A DNA stretch of 64,000 nt from Henningerozyma blattae CBS 6284. Taxonomy: Eukaryota; Ascomycota; Saccharomycetes; Saccharomycetales; Saccharomycetaceae. A program made the position numbers and the translations under genes. A model generated the notes under the pieces. The model was given only the letters and a program-made list of their open reading frames with translations. It did not search any database and was not told where the DNA came from. Shown piece by piece: positions 44,701-54,349 of the stretch. The stretch's first letter is position 1, and the number at the start of each line of letters is the position of its first letter. Location of the stretch: the NCBI RefSeq assembly GCF_000315915.1, contig NC_020192.1, positions 186,001 to 250,000 of the forward strand, given 5' to 3'.

Positions 44701-45540
44701 CAATTGAAACAAGTTTCCAAACTCAAAGATAAACAACCTTCCAAATCGAAAGAATTAGAAGTGAAAATTCGCAAAAGTTTACAATTGACTCATCGCAAGA
44801 ATAGTGATAGTGTAGAAATAGCCAATGGTGAACGTACTGCTATTAAATTAGATGAAGTGATCAAGAAAGTGAATTTGAAAAATTCTATCATTATGAAATG
44901 TGTATTGCATTTATTATTGATCGAATTAATCAATGATGTATTTGAACATAAAGAAATCTTCCAATATATGCCTTTCAAAGAAGAACATAAAATCATGGTC
45001 GGTTTAAAAAAATCTTTTGAATTTTCTCATGAATTCAATAACAATGATAAATTAAGACAAAGACTGGTCAATAACCGTATTTTGAACAAATTACCAAACT
45101 TATTAAGGCAAGAAACAAGTTCCAGTTTAACACTAATCAAAATATTGTTCAAACTATATGCTTATCATGATGAATTGAAATTATCTAAAAATGAAACGGA
45201 AAATGAAATGGAGAAAGATATCAATACCAATGGCAATTTGAATCTCCATATCAATTTAAAGAAGGAACAATTAGCTGATTCTTTGATGGAAATCAGTCGG
45301 ATGATCTTAAACACTTATATCCAATTGGACGAGCAAACGATGATCAAGAGTGTAAGAACATGGAAACCTGTCATTGTGACAATCATTAACGGTTATAACA
45401 AATTCAACGAGATAGATTTCAAACAACACTCCTACGAGATGTACAACTATGTGTTACAAATCATGGACAAAGATATGTCCAACGAAATGAATCAAGCCGT
45501 AAAGGAATTCTTGAAGACTGTGGGGAATATATATATGTAA
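38770..45540 (+). CDS. SEC7: Sec7, Arf guanine nucleotide exchange factor
   Basis: Large trans-Golgi exchange factor for Arf1/Arf2 that controls vesicle formation. 2256 residues, against 2009 in S. cerevisiae. The first 310 or so residues are acidic, Thr/Asn/Asp-rich and disordered. DCB and HUS domains follow (about 330-860). The catalytic Sec7 domain (about 921-1110) has the glutamic finger FRLPGEG (E1018) and the MLNTDLHS signature. C-terminal HDS domains follow. They are interrupted by Lys/Glu/Asn-rich loops at about 1610-1700 and 1895-2010, which account for much of the added length. The frame is unbroken. Confidence 0.97.
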   Translation: MTGMSEINKDDIADLNSAKSNKSIDTNDAEQSINETLETIDITRSDTDLNETRSIEDTEIATNINIRDQTNDENIGSSAIKDSDEPEDETKSEKIIEDAITDPSNQENTEIKIDTNNTSIVPEAPSSPAQSDDELSNRNLEIADNALSNSITAIESTDVELTNTITAVEPEMSQTITNTTAVTDVEQSITDTQDSVIESNTSTTNDIAPTTATIDIQPTISTTETDIEPNVVTIEADAGLYSTTTDATTNDTDNKEPHKIVIEENNKKNKEKSTTDENKDEDNELEKTGKPETNKQAKTKPLKTSKGTDLIKVAKLVQDSLITLLSDRQIKRLPSTSKVLEATIARLDSVIKGESDSHSYLDSISVFESLRLCCRVNSSHIQSQALSCFSKLFSFRALDEKLLVNLPDAMASDDQKPNQRDISTGVTPPPKQTLLDASINAICACFEPENTKPEVDVQIIRALSNCILIEDKSGICHGASLLKVVRTLYNIFIYSNEISTQTIAQATLSQIINSVYDKVTKILNKLNSSNTKSKGNKHDTSEEDYIHYKNKASDVGQPNTITLAGMQKVNSNDDQESDIENMNDNQDSMSHGLTSDELLIKDGFLLFRSMANKASKSIGSEMDIGSHEVRSKLLSLHVVYSILRNYIDIFLSHNLLVPGKTDQSLFESVKQYICLLIARNATSPIAPVFDVTLEILWLLITNCRADLVLEIPVFLTELYLPISELTTSTAHQRKYFLNCVNRICNDPRGLIEFYLNYDCNPNMPNIIELIINYLSKIALVRGLISEEEKEYFEKYSIDPMPAFDMNEAPILSSNGDNNSEIQVDPTEDLSFIQLQYTMKVAALTSLNSCLRSLKSWSHKGLKPLPSLPIDDDSGSVDIKSVESNSSGSKSANKTNQKSVSDSNNSLVMSEDDLNQFENLKQRKTELTNCIRLFNRKPKRAIPQLISLGFIESDSPEVIAKWLLKTDGLDLAKVGEYLGEGDEKNIQIMDAFVNTFNFSQLSIVDGLREFLQSFRLPGEGQKIDRFMLKFAERYVEQNPGIFSKADTAYVLAYSIIMLNTDLHSKQIKSRMTLSEFIENNAGIDNGNDLPKEFLVKVFNEIAKNEIKLLSEQYEALVSDDGALVQESYFTLFGSTNLQKKAYLQVSKEIATKTETVFKELKKGNSVENANVFFTASHVEHAKLIFENIWMSLLATFTSPFKECDDDVRINDLCLEGLRLAIHLATLFDIEDASIAFIAALENFCNLQNPEEIHIKNVKAVVVLLKVALADGNYLKNAWKNVFIAISQLERLQLISKGVDKTTVPDIAHARISNPSNSTELVPSGYGSYFNLFSKRPTPIELAQEKYYNQELKPQIADLIKSSEVVLLMDNIFTKSSELSGGAIVDFIRTLTEVALEEIGSSQNTSTPRIFSLQKMIDVCYFNMDRIRVEWTPIWAVMGETFKSIGTNTNPSVVFFALDSLRQLSMRFLDIEEFNGFEFQNDFLKPFCYIVEKNKNKDVQEWIIECFQNFILIKAHKIKSGWIPILQSLQICTTSTAKSVVEKTYKLIENVVLRQHFGDIIIHDDAFIELLKVFSGIAKNSRYQKFSLQALKTLQNITKVVAKISFDSENYENVIKETDTNSKECETNDNQIKENDENMNDVENSNDGVQVTKNGGEVPEPKSNNVEDTTDKEVTKTFQIPNRTTNRRRQSKSGLFLSDLKPSTKAVLKTKNIQNTLWFPVFSAFFEIIMQAQDLEVRSGALNDMFDDLVAHGIYFSEEFWSRICNELLFKIFDILSPADESKGIDMMNNPSESVWLSTTLIQALRNMTALFKHYFQQLSSSLDGFLNLYVKCIYQDNDTIGKIGKTCFEQLILQNKKELNDEQWGKIGDIFIKLFKLTTAHELFDEDPLGLKKKVKEEDVEQNLEKARSNDQREEKVEEKSEEKIDDQKEDETEQSNQTKSTQTDKEVSNEESNLQEKSAEAKQDKLDGTNSNEENSTQLKQVSKLKDKQPSKSKELEVKIRKSLQLTHRKNSDSVEIANGERTAIKLDEVIKKVNLKNSIIMKCVLHLLLIELINDVFEHKEIFQYMPFKEEHKIMVGLKKSFEFSHEFNNNDKLRQRLVNNRILNKLPNLLRQETSSSLTLIKILFKLYAYHDELKLSKNETENEMEKDINTNGNLNLHINLKKEQLADSLMEISRMILNTYIQLDEQTMIKSVRTWKPVIVTIINGYNKFNEIDFKQHSYEMYNYVLQIMDKDMSNEMNQAVKEFLKTVGNIYM

Positions 45541-46620
45541 AACAGTATTTATAAAACAATATACAAAAAAAAATAACGTTTTGCATTATTTCAATATAAA
45601 GGATAATAACACCTATCCATTATCCTTTCAATTCCCTATATTATACTAGAATATACTTTAATTAATATCTTTTTGTGTCATTTTAATAATGTTCATAATC
45701 TGATAAAAAGTAACTAAAGAAAAATAGATAAAAATAATATTAAAGCATTAGTGACGCCATATCAGATGCCTTAGGCACAAACTCGCAGGCACGTGATATA
45801 CGGCGTGACCGTAAATTCCGTGTGTGGCTTTCACACTTTCCATACGGCCGACCAGGAAAAAATAAAATAGGAGACGCGTAAAAAGAGTCATCGCCGAAAA
45901 GAGGCCGGAACGCGTCGCCTGTATCGGCATTGTCAAGAATGGTCACGTGTATGAATGGGAGATTCTAAATTTAAATATGTATGAGAGAATATAGTAGTAG
46001 TAGCAGTAGTAACAAATAATAGGGGTAAATTTGAATAATTGCTACTACAGATAGATTCATTTGGATGCATGCAGTGTGATGAATAATTCCTTCAAGATTT
46101 ACTGTCATATTTTCAGATTGTTGTCGTCTCGGCTTGCTGCCAATTCATATACTTTACATACAGAAATGTCGAGTAAGATTCTTGTAAGAGATTTTAAAGA
46201 AAGTGTAATTCTTAAACAGTATATCTTTCACAATGCCAATGTAAATTTGAAATATGAAAATTAACATTGAAACTGCGAATATATGAAAAAAAAAATAAAA
46301 ATTCATGATCTTAGATATTGTGAATTATTTTCTCGTAAAAAGTATTTTTCCTCGTACAAAAATTTCGGTAATTTCCGCCTAATTTAACGTCAAATTTCCA
46401 GAAAATTAACTTTAAATTTCGGTAAGCATAGGGAAAAAACTCTATTGAATTTAACACGAAATTTACAAAACAAAACAAAGTTTGAAAAAACTTGAAAATA
46501 TATAAAAAGTTTCAATTGACAATAAATAAATAAATAAGAAACAAAAAAAAAAATAATAATACGAATAAACGTATTAGAAAAAAAATAAACCACCACTAGA
46601 AACCATTGTTACCGAATAAT
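45541..46620. other. Intergenic region SEC7-ACS2
   Basis: 1.08 kb. The GC-richer island at about 45770-45955 has CACGTGATATACGG (45790-45803), two ACGCGT boxes (45874-45879, 45910-45915), several CGG/CCG triplets and GTCACGTG (45943-45950). RNH203, next to ACS2 in S. cerevisiae, is absent. Reading frames here start at GTG or TTG, not ATG. Confidence 0.55.
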
Positions 46621-48669
46621 ATGACAATGGAACATAAGATAGTACGTGAGGCTCATGAAGTCAAACCAATTCATGCTCCAGACCATTTCTATAAATCACA
46701 ACCTAGCCCAGGGTTTGTTGATTCCATGGAACAATACTTAGAAATGTATAATGAATCTATTAATAATCCAGAAAAATTCTTTGAAAAGATGGCTTATGAC
46801 CATTTGGATTGGTTTAGAAACTTTACCGATGTCAAGTATGGCTCTTTTGAAAACGGCGACGTTGCTTGGTTCCTAAATGGTGAGTTAAACGCTTCTTATA
46901 ATTGTATTGACAGACATGCTATTAAGAACCCTAATAAAACAGCTTTGATTTACGAAGCTGACGATGAAAAGGAAAATCAAATCATCACCTATGGTGATTT
47001 ATTGAAACAGGTGTCCCAAGTTGCAGGTGTTTTGAAAAGCTGGGGGGTGAAAAAAGGGGACACTGTTGCCGTATATTTGCCAATGATACCTGCAGCAGTC
47101 ATTGCCATGTTAGCTATTGTTAGATTGGGTGCCATCCACTCTGTAGTATTTGCTGGGTTTTCTGCAGGTTCCTTAAAAGATCGTGTTGTTGATGCAGGCT
47201 GTAAAGTTGTTATTACTTGTGATGAAGGTAAGAGAGGTGGTAAAAGTATCAATACTAAGAAAATCGTCGATGAAGGGTTAAACGGCGTTGATTCTGTAGC
47301 CAAGATCTTGGTCTTCCAAAGAACTGCAAATTCAGGCATACCAATGAAAGCAGGTAGAGATTTCTGGTGGCATGAAGAAATAATTAAACAAAGAAATTAT
47401 TTACCACCAGTACCATGCAACTCTGAAGATCCTTTATTCCTTCTATATACTTCTGGTTCTACTGGTGCTCCAAAGGGTATTGTTCATACTACAGGTGGTT
47501 ATCTATTAGGTGCTGCTTTAACTACTAAATATGTTTTTGATATTCATCCAGAAGATACTTTATTTACTGCTGGTGATGTAGGTTGGATTACTGGTCATAC
47601 ATATGCTTTATACGGTCCTTTATTATTGGGTTGTTCAAGTATTATTTTCGAATCCACTCCTGGTTACCCAGATTATGGTAGATATTGGAGAATCGTAGAA
47701 CGTCATAGAGCTACTCATTTCTATGTAGCACCAACTGCATTAAGATTAATTAAAAGAGTAGGTGAAAATGAAATCGGTAAATATGATACATCATCTCTAC
47801 GTGTCTTAGGTTCTGTTGGTGAACCAATCTCTCCAGATCTATGGGAATGGTACCATGAAAAGATTGGGAACAAGAATTGTGTGGTTTGTGATACTATGTG
47901 GCAAACGGAATCTGGTTCTCATTTGATTGCCCCATTAGCTGGTGGTGTTCCAACAAAACCAGGTTCTGCTACAGTCCCATTCTTTGGTATCGACGCTTGT
48001 ATCATTGACCCTGTATCAGGTAAAGAAATGAAAGGAAATGATGTAGCTGGTGTCTTGGCTGTTAGAAGTCCATGGCCTTCCATGGCAAGATCCGTCTACA
48101 ATGATCATAACCGTTATATCGAAACTTATTTGAAACCTTACCCAGGTTTCTACTTCACTGGTGATGGTGCCGGTAGAGATCATGATGGTTACTATTGGAT
48201 TAGAGGTAGAGTTGATGATGTGGTTAATGTTTCTGGCCATAGATTATCGACAGCTGAAATTGAAGCATCATTATCTGAACACGAACATGTCTCAGAAACC
48301 GCTGTTGTTGGTATTCCAGATGAATTGACAGGTCAAACTGTTGTAGCATTCGTCACATTAAAAGAAGGATTCTTAAATGAAAATGCCGATATTGGTGATC
48401 CAAACCATTTAACATCTGAACAACTACGTAGAGAATTGATTCTGCAAGTCAGAGGAGAAATTGGTCCATTTGCCGCTCCAAAGATTATTATTTTGGTTAG
48501 GGATTTACCAAAGACAAGATCTGGTAAGATAATGAGAAGAGTACTAAGAAAAGTTTCATCCAATGAAGCCGACCAATTAGGTGATATGTCCACATTGGCC
48601 AACCCTGAGATTGTTCCAGCTATCATTAATGCAGTGGAAACTCAATATTTTGCATTGAAGAAGAAGTAA
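46621..48669 (+). CDS. ACS2: Acs2, acetyl-CoA synthetase
   Basis: Joins acetate, ATP and CoA to form acetyl-CoA in the nucleus and cytosol. It is the form used on glucose and needed for histone acetylation. 682 residues, against 683 in S. cerevisiae. The start is the ATG at 46621 ([14 protein letters not shown]). The open frame extends 5 codons upstream, but only to a TTG. A second ATG follows at residue 3. The adenylate-forming motif YTSGSTG spans 276-282, and the catalytic Lys of [11 protein letters not shown] is K636. No peroxisomal or mitochondrial signal is apparent, in line with Acs2 rather than Acs1. Confidence 0.97.
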   Translation: MTMEHKIVREAHEVKPIHAPDHFYKSQPSPGFVDSMEQYLEMYNESINNPEKFFEKMAYDHLDWFRNFTDVKYGSFENGDVAWFLNGELNASYNCIDRHAIKNPNKTALIYEADDEKENQIITYGDLLKQVSQVAGVLKSWGVKKGDTVAVYLPMIPAAVIAMLAIVRLGAIHSVVFAGFSAGSLKDRVVDAGCKVVITCDEGKRGGKSINTKKIVDEGLNGVDSVAKILVFQRTANSGIPMKAGRDFWWHEEIIKQRNYLPPVPCNSEDPLFLLYTSGSTGAPKGIVHTTGGYLLGAALTTKYVFDIHPEDTLFTAGDVGWITGHTYALYGPLLLGCSSIIFESTPGYPDYGRYWRIVERHRATHFYVAPTALRLIKRVGENEIGKYDTSSLRVLGSVGEPISPDLWEWYHEKIGNKNCVVCDTMWQTESGSHLIAPLAGGVPTKPGSATVPFFGIDACIIDPVSGKEMKGNDVAGVLAVRSPWPSMARSVYNDHNRYIETYLKPYPGFYFTGDGAGRDHDGYYWIRGRVDDVVNVSGHRLSTAEIEASLSEHEHVSETAVVGIPDELTGQTVVAFVTLKEGFLNENADIGDPNHLTSEQLRRELILQVRGEIGPFAAPKIIILVRDLPKTRSGKIMRRVLRKVSSNEADQLGDMSTLANPEIVPAIINAVETQYFALKKK

Positions 48670-49527
48670 TTTTTTGCTGCTACGAGTATATTTTTTTATT
48701 GACATTTATACAAATATTTTCTGATCCAGTTATCATAATGTGTGCTCTTCATTACTTTGATAATTTTATTATTTCTGCTTTTAGAATGACAAGATAACAG
48801 ATACAATTACAACCTCCCCACCCCTCCCCACTTCTGATTAAAATTAACAATCAAATAAACATTACTTATATATATATATATACATTAACTTTTTTTTTTT
48901 TTTTTTGATTTTTTTTTTACATTTTTTTGCGGGTAATAAATCAATTATAACAATACAAATGAACATATTCTTTAATTAATTGTTACTAAACTAATATATA
49001 AATAAATTATATATAGATATATTTTTACAATTTAATATATTATGTTAAACAATTGTTTCCTAATTGCTTCTCATCCCGTTGAAATCGACGAGGCTTACAT
49101 TCTTGTAAACCTAAATGCCCTTTATAAAATAGCCCCGCTTTTAATTTATAACCCCGCTCGGCTTACGGCCTTCCGGCGCCAAGCAGTCACAGATTCTGCT
49201 TCTCCGCAAAATTTCGTACGAGATACGGCAAAACGTTTATCTCCTCGAATTGGATTGATAAGAAAAAAAAGAAAGGAACGGGCTTAAATTGATACAACAG
49301 GAAAGTTTCATATTGCTTGGAGTTGAGTTGAAATACGAGATGCTCGAATGTTGTAAATAAGTAATTAGAATGAAGGATCTGTTTGAGCTCTTGACACAAA
49401 AAATATTTGTTAGATGTAGTAAATATTCTAATTGATTGAAAAATTGGCCAAGAAATTTTAATGATAAAGTAGTATACCATCATTGTATAAACCAACGAAA
49501 CATAATTTGAAATTCATTCCTTCAATC
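48670..49527. other. Intergenic region ACS2 to carrier gene
   Basis: Contains a C-rich tract (48812-48831, CCCCACCCCTCCCCAC), T runs (48890-48919), a Reb1-type site (48930-48936) and a CCG-rich patch (49130-49180). An 81-codon ATG frame (49042-49287) crosses this patch but has no recognisable features. Confidence 0.5.
48930..48936 (-). promoter_or_regulatory. Reb1-type site (TTACCCG, reverse strand)
   Basis: CGGGTAA on the + strand, next to a T-rich tract, a common promoter layout for Reb1 in S. cerevisiae. It is about 590 bp upstream of the carrier gene start, so its target is uncertain. Confidence 0.4.
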
Positions 49528-51444
49528 ATGTCTTCTATGTCGTTAGGCACCGCCATTTATGTTGCTGTCAAGCCTATTCTTAAAATTTATACAATTATAT
49601 TCGTTGGGTTTCTCTTGGCGAAATATGATATTGTCGATATGCATACTGCACGAGGGATATCCAATATGGTTGTTAACGCAATTTTACCTTGTTTAACTTT
49701 TAATAAGATAGTTTCTAATATATCATGGCATGATATAAAAGAGATCGGAGTCATTGCATTATCTGGTATTATATTATTTACTGCAGGTACGGCATTTGCA
49801 CTACTAATAAACTATGGTACAAGAGCTCCAAAAGCTTGGTTTTGGGGGTTGATATTCACAGGATTATTTCCTAACATTTCAGATTTACCTATTGCATATA
49901 CCCAAAGTTTAAATAATGGGACTGTTTTCACAGAGGAACAATCAAATAAAGGGGTTGCGTATAGTTGTATCTTTTTAGCAGTTCAAAGTTTTTTACAAAT
50001 GAATTTTGGACTTTGGAGAATGGTAGGATTTGATTTTAAATCAAATGGTAATGAAAATAATAATGAAAATTCCAATGAGAATAGAAATGAAGATTCAGAT
50101 ACTATAAAGGGTAGCGATGATGAATTGGAAGCAAAAAAACGAGATTTATTTTATATTGATGAAAATTCTTTATATAATGATTCTTCAAGAATTCCTACAA
50201 ATATTTTGGAAAAAGATGAAAGTCATAATACGGAAGAGATGGTTTCTGATACTAATAGTCTTGAGACTGAAAGTATTGATTCTCATTCAAATACCTTAAC
50301 AAGACAACAATTTCTGAATATGAGACCTATAGAATATGCACATTTTAGAACCAGCTCAGATATGAATGTTTATAAGATGAATTCTATCTTATCAAGCCCA
50401 GGCCATTTAGAAACAGTTATCTTACAAAGACAACAATCAATGATAAGAAAGACAGGTAGTAGTGGTCATCATGAAGAAACTTCATTAAGGAAAAGACGGC
50501 AAAAGAGTGAATCAATAAGTAAAATAATTAGTAATTATAGTGCCGTAGATGATATTAAATCAGGGAAGATTGATTTGAATAAACCATTAGCATTGACACA
50601 GGAGATTGGTAGAACAAATACACATGTAGGAGAAGATGAATATGAATATGATTGTGATTATGATTATCGTACTAATAGTAATAATAATAATAATGATGAT
50701 GATGAACAAACTTCACAGGAAAGAATGTTGGAGGAAGGCTTCCCAAACAATACTTTAAATATTCAGAAAATTACCACATCCACGTCTAAGAGTAAACACC
50801 ATAGTAGATTTAAATGGGTATCTAACTCTAAGAGAAGTATAAATCATTTTTTCGAAAAATATCATTTGGGATGGTTGAAATATTTACTCATCAATTTCAT
50901 TAGACCTGCCTCATTAGGGACTCTTCTAGGTATGACAGTAGCATTGATTCCATGGGTTCAAGCATTATTTGTCGACACATATGTTCATGTTCATAAGGCA
51001 CCTGATGGGGAACCAGTATTAAACTTTTTAATTGACTTCACAAGTTATATAGGCAATGCATGCATTCCATTGGGGCTTTTAATGCTGGGAGGAACTATGG
51101 CAAGATTGGAGGTAGGATCCTTGCCCAAGGGGTTTCTAATAACAGCTGCAGCAATGACATGCTGCAGATTGATCGTGTTGCCCATTATTGGCATTATTTG
51201 GGCCAATAAGTTATACAATATCAATTGGCTAGAAACCCCTGTAAGCAAGTTCGTGATGATCTTAACTTGGTCAATGCCCTCAGCTACTGCACAAGTTTAT
51301 TTCACTGCTTTCTACACACCAACACACGGAGCTCATGTCCAGCTCGATTGTCTTTCTGTATTTTTCTTGATGCAATATGCAGTTTTGATCATATCATTAC
51401 CATTTGTAATCACATACACGCTAAAAGTAGATATGAAAATGTAA
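49528..51444 (+). CDS. Auxin-efflux-carrier-like membrane protein (YLR152C/ECM3 type)
   Basis: Orthologue of the uncharacterised S. cerevisiae YLR152C (576 residues), a relative of Ecm3. The start is the ATG at 49528 (MSSMSLGTAIYVAVKPILK); the longer frame upstream begins at TTG. 638 residues. Five or so N-terminal helices (to about 180) include the signature FTGLFPNISDLPIAY. A central hydrophilic loop (about 185-455) is Asn/Asp/Ser-rich. About five C-terminal helices follow, with GNACIPLGLLMLGG. This two-bundle plan is typical of PIN-like carriers. Substrate unknown. It follows ACS2, as in YLR153C/YLR152C. Confidence 0.9.
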   Translation: MSSMSLGTAIYVAVKPILKIYTIIFVGFLLAKYDIVDMHTARGISNMVVNAILPCLTFNKIVSNISWHDIKEIGVIALSGIILFTAGTAFALLINYGTRAPKAWFWGLIFTGLFPNISDLPIAYTQSLNNGTVFTEEQSNKGVAYSCIFLAVQSFLQMNFGLWRMVGFDFKSNGNENNNENSNENRNEDSDTIKGSDDELEAKKRDLFYIDENSLYNDSSRIPTNILEKDESHNTEEMVSDTNSLETESIDSHSNTLTRQQFLNMRPIEYAHFRTSSDMNVYKMNSILSSPGHLETVILQRQQSMIRKTGSSGHHEETSLRKRRQKSESISKIISNYSAVDDIKSGKIDLNKPLALTQEIGRTNTHVGEDEYEYDCDYDYRTNSNNNNNDDDEQTSQERMLEEGFPNNTLNIQKITTSTSKSKHHSRFKWVSNSKRSINHFFEKYHLGWLKYLLINFIRPASLGTLLGMTVALIPWVQALFVDTYVHVHKAPDGEPVLNFLIDFTSYIGNACIPLGLLMLGGTMARLEVGSLPKGFLITAAAMTCCRLIVLPIIGIIWANKLYNINWLETPVSKFVMILTWSMPSATAQVYFTAFYTPTHGAHVQLDCLSVFFLMQYAVLIISLPFVITYTLKVDMKM

Positions 51445-52648
51445 CGTATAATTTCATTTCGTCAAATACCCGTATTTAGATTATGCACATTCTTCTCTTT
51501 CTCCTTTATCCTTAACCAGGGTCTATCATATTTAATCAGTAGTTTTTTTTTTTTTTTTCTCATACACTATGATATCATTTATTATCAAACCATCAGATCT
51601 GGGGACCACTCTCTCCAAATTAGGAACTAATTGAGCCCAGTCCAACCCTAGCCCCGCACTATCAAACCCTATCACACACACCACGTAGACCTAATATAAC
51701 CCTATTTAACCCCACTCCTATTTTTCTACGTCATAATTGCCTAATTCGATACTAGAGAATTTCTTTTAATTATCGGGGTTCCCACATTCTCCTAATTCCT
51801 TTTATCATATAATACGTGATTTACCCTCTCGATCCACAAAATAGGAAATATAAGGGAAATGAATATTGACCAATCCGTTTGAAAAACTTAAACTCAATAT
51901 ACCTTTTTTTGGCGATTAATCTATCTGAATAGGAAAGATTTACCCACTGTAATTGCCTGGAAAAGTGAGATCTGGATGGTGAATATTTCCTGAATGGGAC
52001 ACGCTATTTTTTTGTGGATAAGAAATTAATTATTTATTTTTTAATATATTTTTTGGTTAAGTAGGATTTGCTCAGAAAGGCTATTTTTTCAGGAAGCATC
52101 ATTATAAGGTAATTTTTAGATAGGCAGAATAGAGAAAGAGAGGGTCTGTTTTGTGGTACTAGTTACAAGGTTGATTTTATTGTTTGTTTTTTATTTTTAT
52201 TTTTATTATTATATTTTTTTTTTATCACAGAACATTCTGTAAGGATTGGATTAGTAACAACAATTTTAGGATCACTTAACTAAGACAGAGATTTGCAGTG
52301 GCCTGAATGAAAAATTATACATGGTTATTGTGGATGAAGTTTTTGTTTTATTCAGTGGAGAATATTTCATTGTTTTGAAAAAAAAATAAATTAGCATGAG
52401 ATAAAAGAATAAAGTAAAAATATATTTTGCCAAGGGACTAGGTTCTTTAATATAAATATCGATTCTCTTGTATAGTTTTATTATTCTTGTTTGTACTCTT
52501 TCTTTTTTATTTAACTATTATTTATTTTATTATTCTTTCCTCTATACAAACATTCAACATCTATATGTGAATTACAAAGATTAAGAGATACATACATACA
52601 CATTCCCCTTTAAACATACGTAAATTTTTTTTTTAATAAACATTCAGC
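51445..52648. other. 1.2 kb upstream region of STB3
   Basis: Begins with a T run (51543-51560), then a C-rich segment (about 51600-51720) with three AACCCTA motifs. The remainder is AT-rich with T runs near 52207-52224. No tRNA or convincing snoRNA boxes were found. The long span suggests a long leader or promoter for STB3. Confidence 0.5.
51644..51704 (+). promoter_or_regulatory. Cluster of three Tbf1-type motifs (AACCCTA)
   Basis: Direct copies at 51644-51650, 51665-51671 and 51698-51704, with a related AACCCC at 51708-51713. The core resembles the Tbf1 recognition sequence. Inference only. Confidence 0.4.
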
Positions 52649-53807
52649 ATGACTGCTATTACACAAGTTACAAAACCATTGGCAACCACCACACCAGAAG
52701 CTTTAATTGCTGCTCAGATGGTTACACCTCAAAGAATCACGAATCTATTGATTGATAAAGGACCTCTTGCGATTCGTCATATCACGCAAGCTTTAGCCAT
52801 CGATATCCCTCATTTCAAAGAATTATCCTCGTCTAAACAAAGAAGATTGATTATGAGTGCCCTAGAGTCTGGTGATGTGGAAAATTTTGTTATATTTAAA
52901 AAGATCGGTTGGGGTAATTGGTCTGCAAGAAGAGTGCCACAAGTTGAGTTTGTTAAATTAAGAGATTTAACAAATATTGAAAATGCTAAAGTTAATGACA
53001 TTACACATTCCAATGCTAATACAAGTACAAATTCAAATTTGAAAAGTATTGCCAAAAATTCTTCTACCAAGCTCATTGAACCAACAAATACTACTTCTGC
53101 TCCTACTTCTACTAATAAAAAGCCTCATTTACTAAATTCAAATTCAAATTCAAATAGTATTCCTAATGAAATTAATCAAAATAAAATTCATTTGATTACT
53201 AAAAATAGAAGTTCCAATAACCAACAATTACCTAAATTAGATTTGGATTCTCAAATTAATAATGAATTCCAATCTAATAATAATACGTTTAAATTTCCGA
53301 AATTTAATAATCGGAGATCAATAGATGCTACTTTCCATTCTTCATATTTGGATAAATTGACAAGAGATTCTAAAAGAAGAAAGTCTGAATCAGAACCTTT
53401 AAATAGCATTAGAGACGATGATCAGACTACTTCAAATAATAATAATATGATTATAAATTCCGATTATAGTGATAATGATGAAATACAGAATTTATACCCA
53501 AGAGTTTCCCCCATATACACTGTTAAAAATTCAAGAAGAGGCTCCTCCATTATTTATTCAGAAGATTTATTGGTTAGCAAATTAAATCAAGTTAAACAAA
53601 ATCAAGAATCTTTTGAAAAAATGAAACAAGAAAATGATCCAAATAAATTAATTTTTTTAGAATCATTTGAATTTAAACCTACAAATAGAAGATTATCTTT
53701 ACCAATAAATTTCCCAAGTTCTAATTTAAAATATCATGAAATTATTAATTCAAATGAAAATATTTTGAAAAGAAACAATTCAAACCCAATTCAAATTAGA
53801 CAAACCA

Positions 53808-53839
<32 letters not shown>

Positions 53840-54349
53840 AACAATTCTTTATTACCGAATGAATCATGCATTAGATCCACTTTAGTTTTACCAAATCATT
53901 CTCCAAAACTATCCAATACTGGGTCCCCTAAGAATTATATATATGATAATTCTAAAATTTTAAATTCTTTTAAAACTTTTAAACTAAATGCTTGTTCACC
54001 TACTAATAATACTTTAATGAATACTAATAATATTAATAATGGAAGTGATTTTTCTTTACAAAAAATTTCAAGCAATTTACAAAGTCATTCATCTTCACCA
54101 AATAATAAAATAAGCTCAATTTCTTCTTCCATGTCAGATACTGAAGAAGAAGATTGGCAATCCATTGGTGCTGAAAATATGAGAAACTATAAAACTTTAA
54201 ATCCATTGAAAAATATTGAAAATAAAGCAAAAGAAAATATATCTACGAATAAATTAAATTCAAACATTCATAATCAACTATCACAAAACAACCCTACCTT
54301 AGAAGAAAATGATGCTGCTATTTTATTGTTAGGTTTAAAACCACAATAA
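52649..54349 (+). CDS. STB3: Stb3, RRPE-binding, Sin3-associated repressor
   Basis: In S. cerevisiae Stb3 binds the ribosomal RNA processing element, interacts with Sin3 and represses ribosome biogenesis genes under low nutrients. 566 residues, against 513. The conserved STB3 domain lies at about 25-110: VTPQRITNLLIDKGPLAIRH, then LSSSKQRRLIMSALESGD and KKIGWGNWSARRV. The rest is Asn/Ser-rich and disordered, with a run of Asn (about 391-400). A short C-terminal block (EEDWQSIGAENMRN and NDAAILLLGLKPQ) looks conserved. Place next to CDC37 matches YDR169C. Confidence 0.9.

Noticed and set aside
45740..45946. Reverse-strand frames in the ACS2 upstream island
   Set aside because: They begin at GTG or TTG, not ATG. 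They are open mainly because the patch is GC-rich.
46061..46264. 67-codon forward frame before ACS2
   Set aside because: Opens with TTG, the first ATG leaves about 60 codons, and there is no match to RNH203, which is expected nearby.
48915..48925. Exact ARS consensus match (TTTTACATTTT)
   Set aside because: An 11-bp match is expected by chance in DNA this AT-rich. Without B elements or replication data an origin cannot be supported.
49042..49287. 81-codon ATG ORF upstream of the carrier gene
   Set aside because: No recognisable motif. It crosses a promoter-like CCG-rich patch and its composition changes abruptly midway, so it is probably chance.
52649..53076. Alternative reverse-strand coding in STB3
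   Set aside because: The forward frame carries the conserved Stb3 domain; the reverse frame is a shadow.
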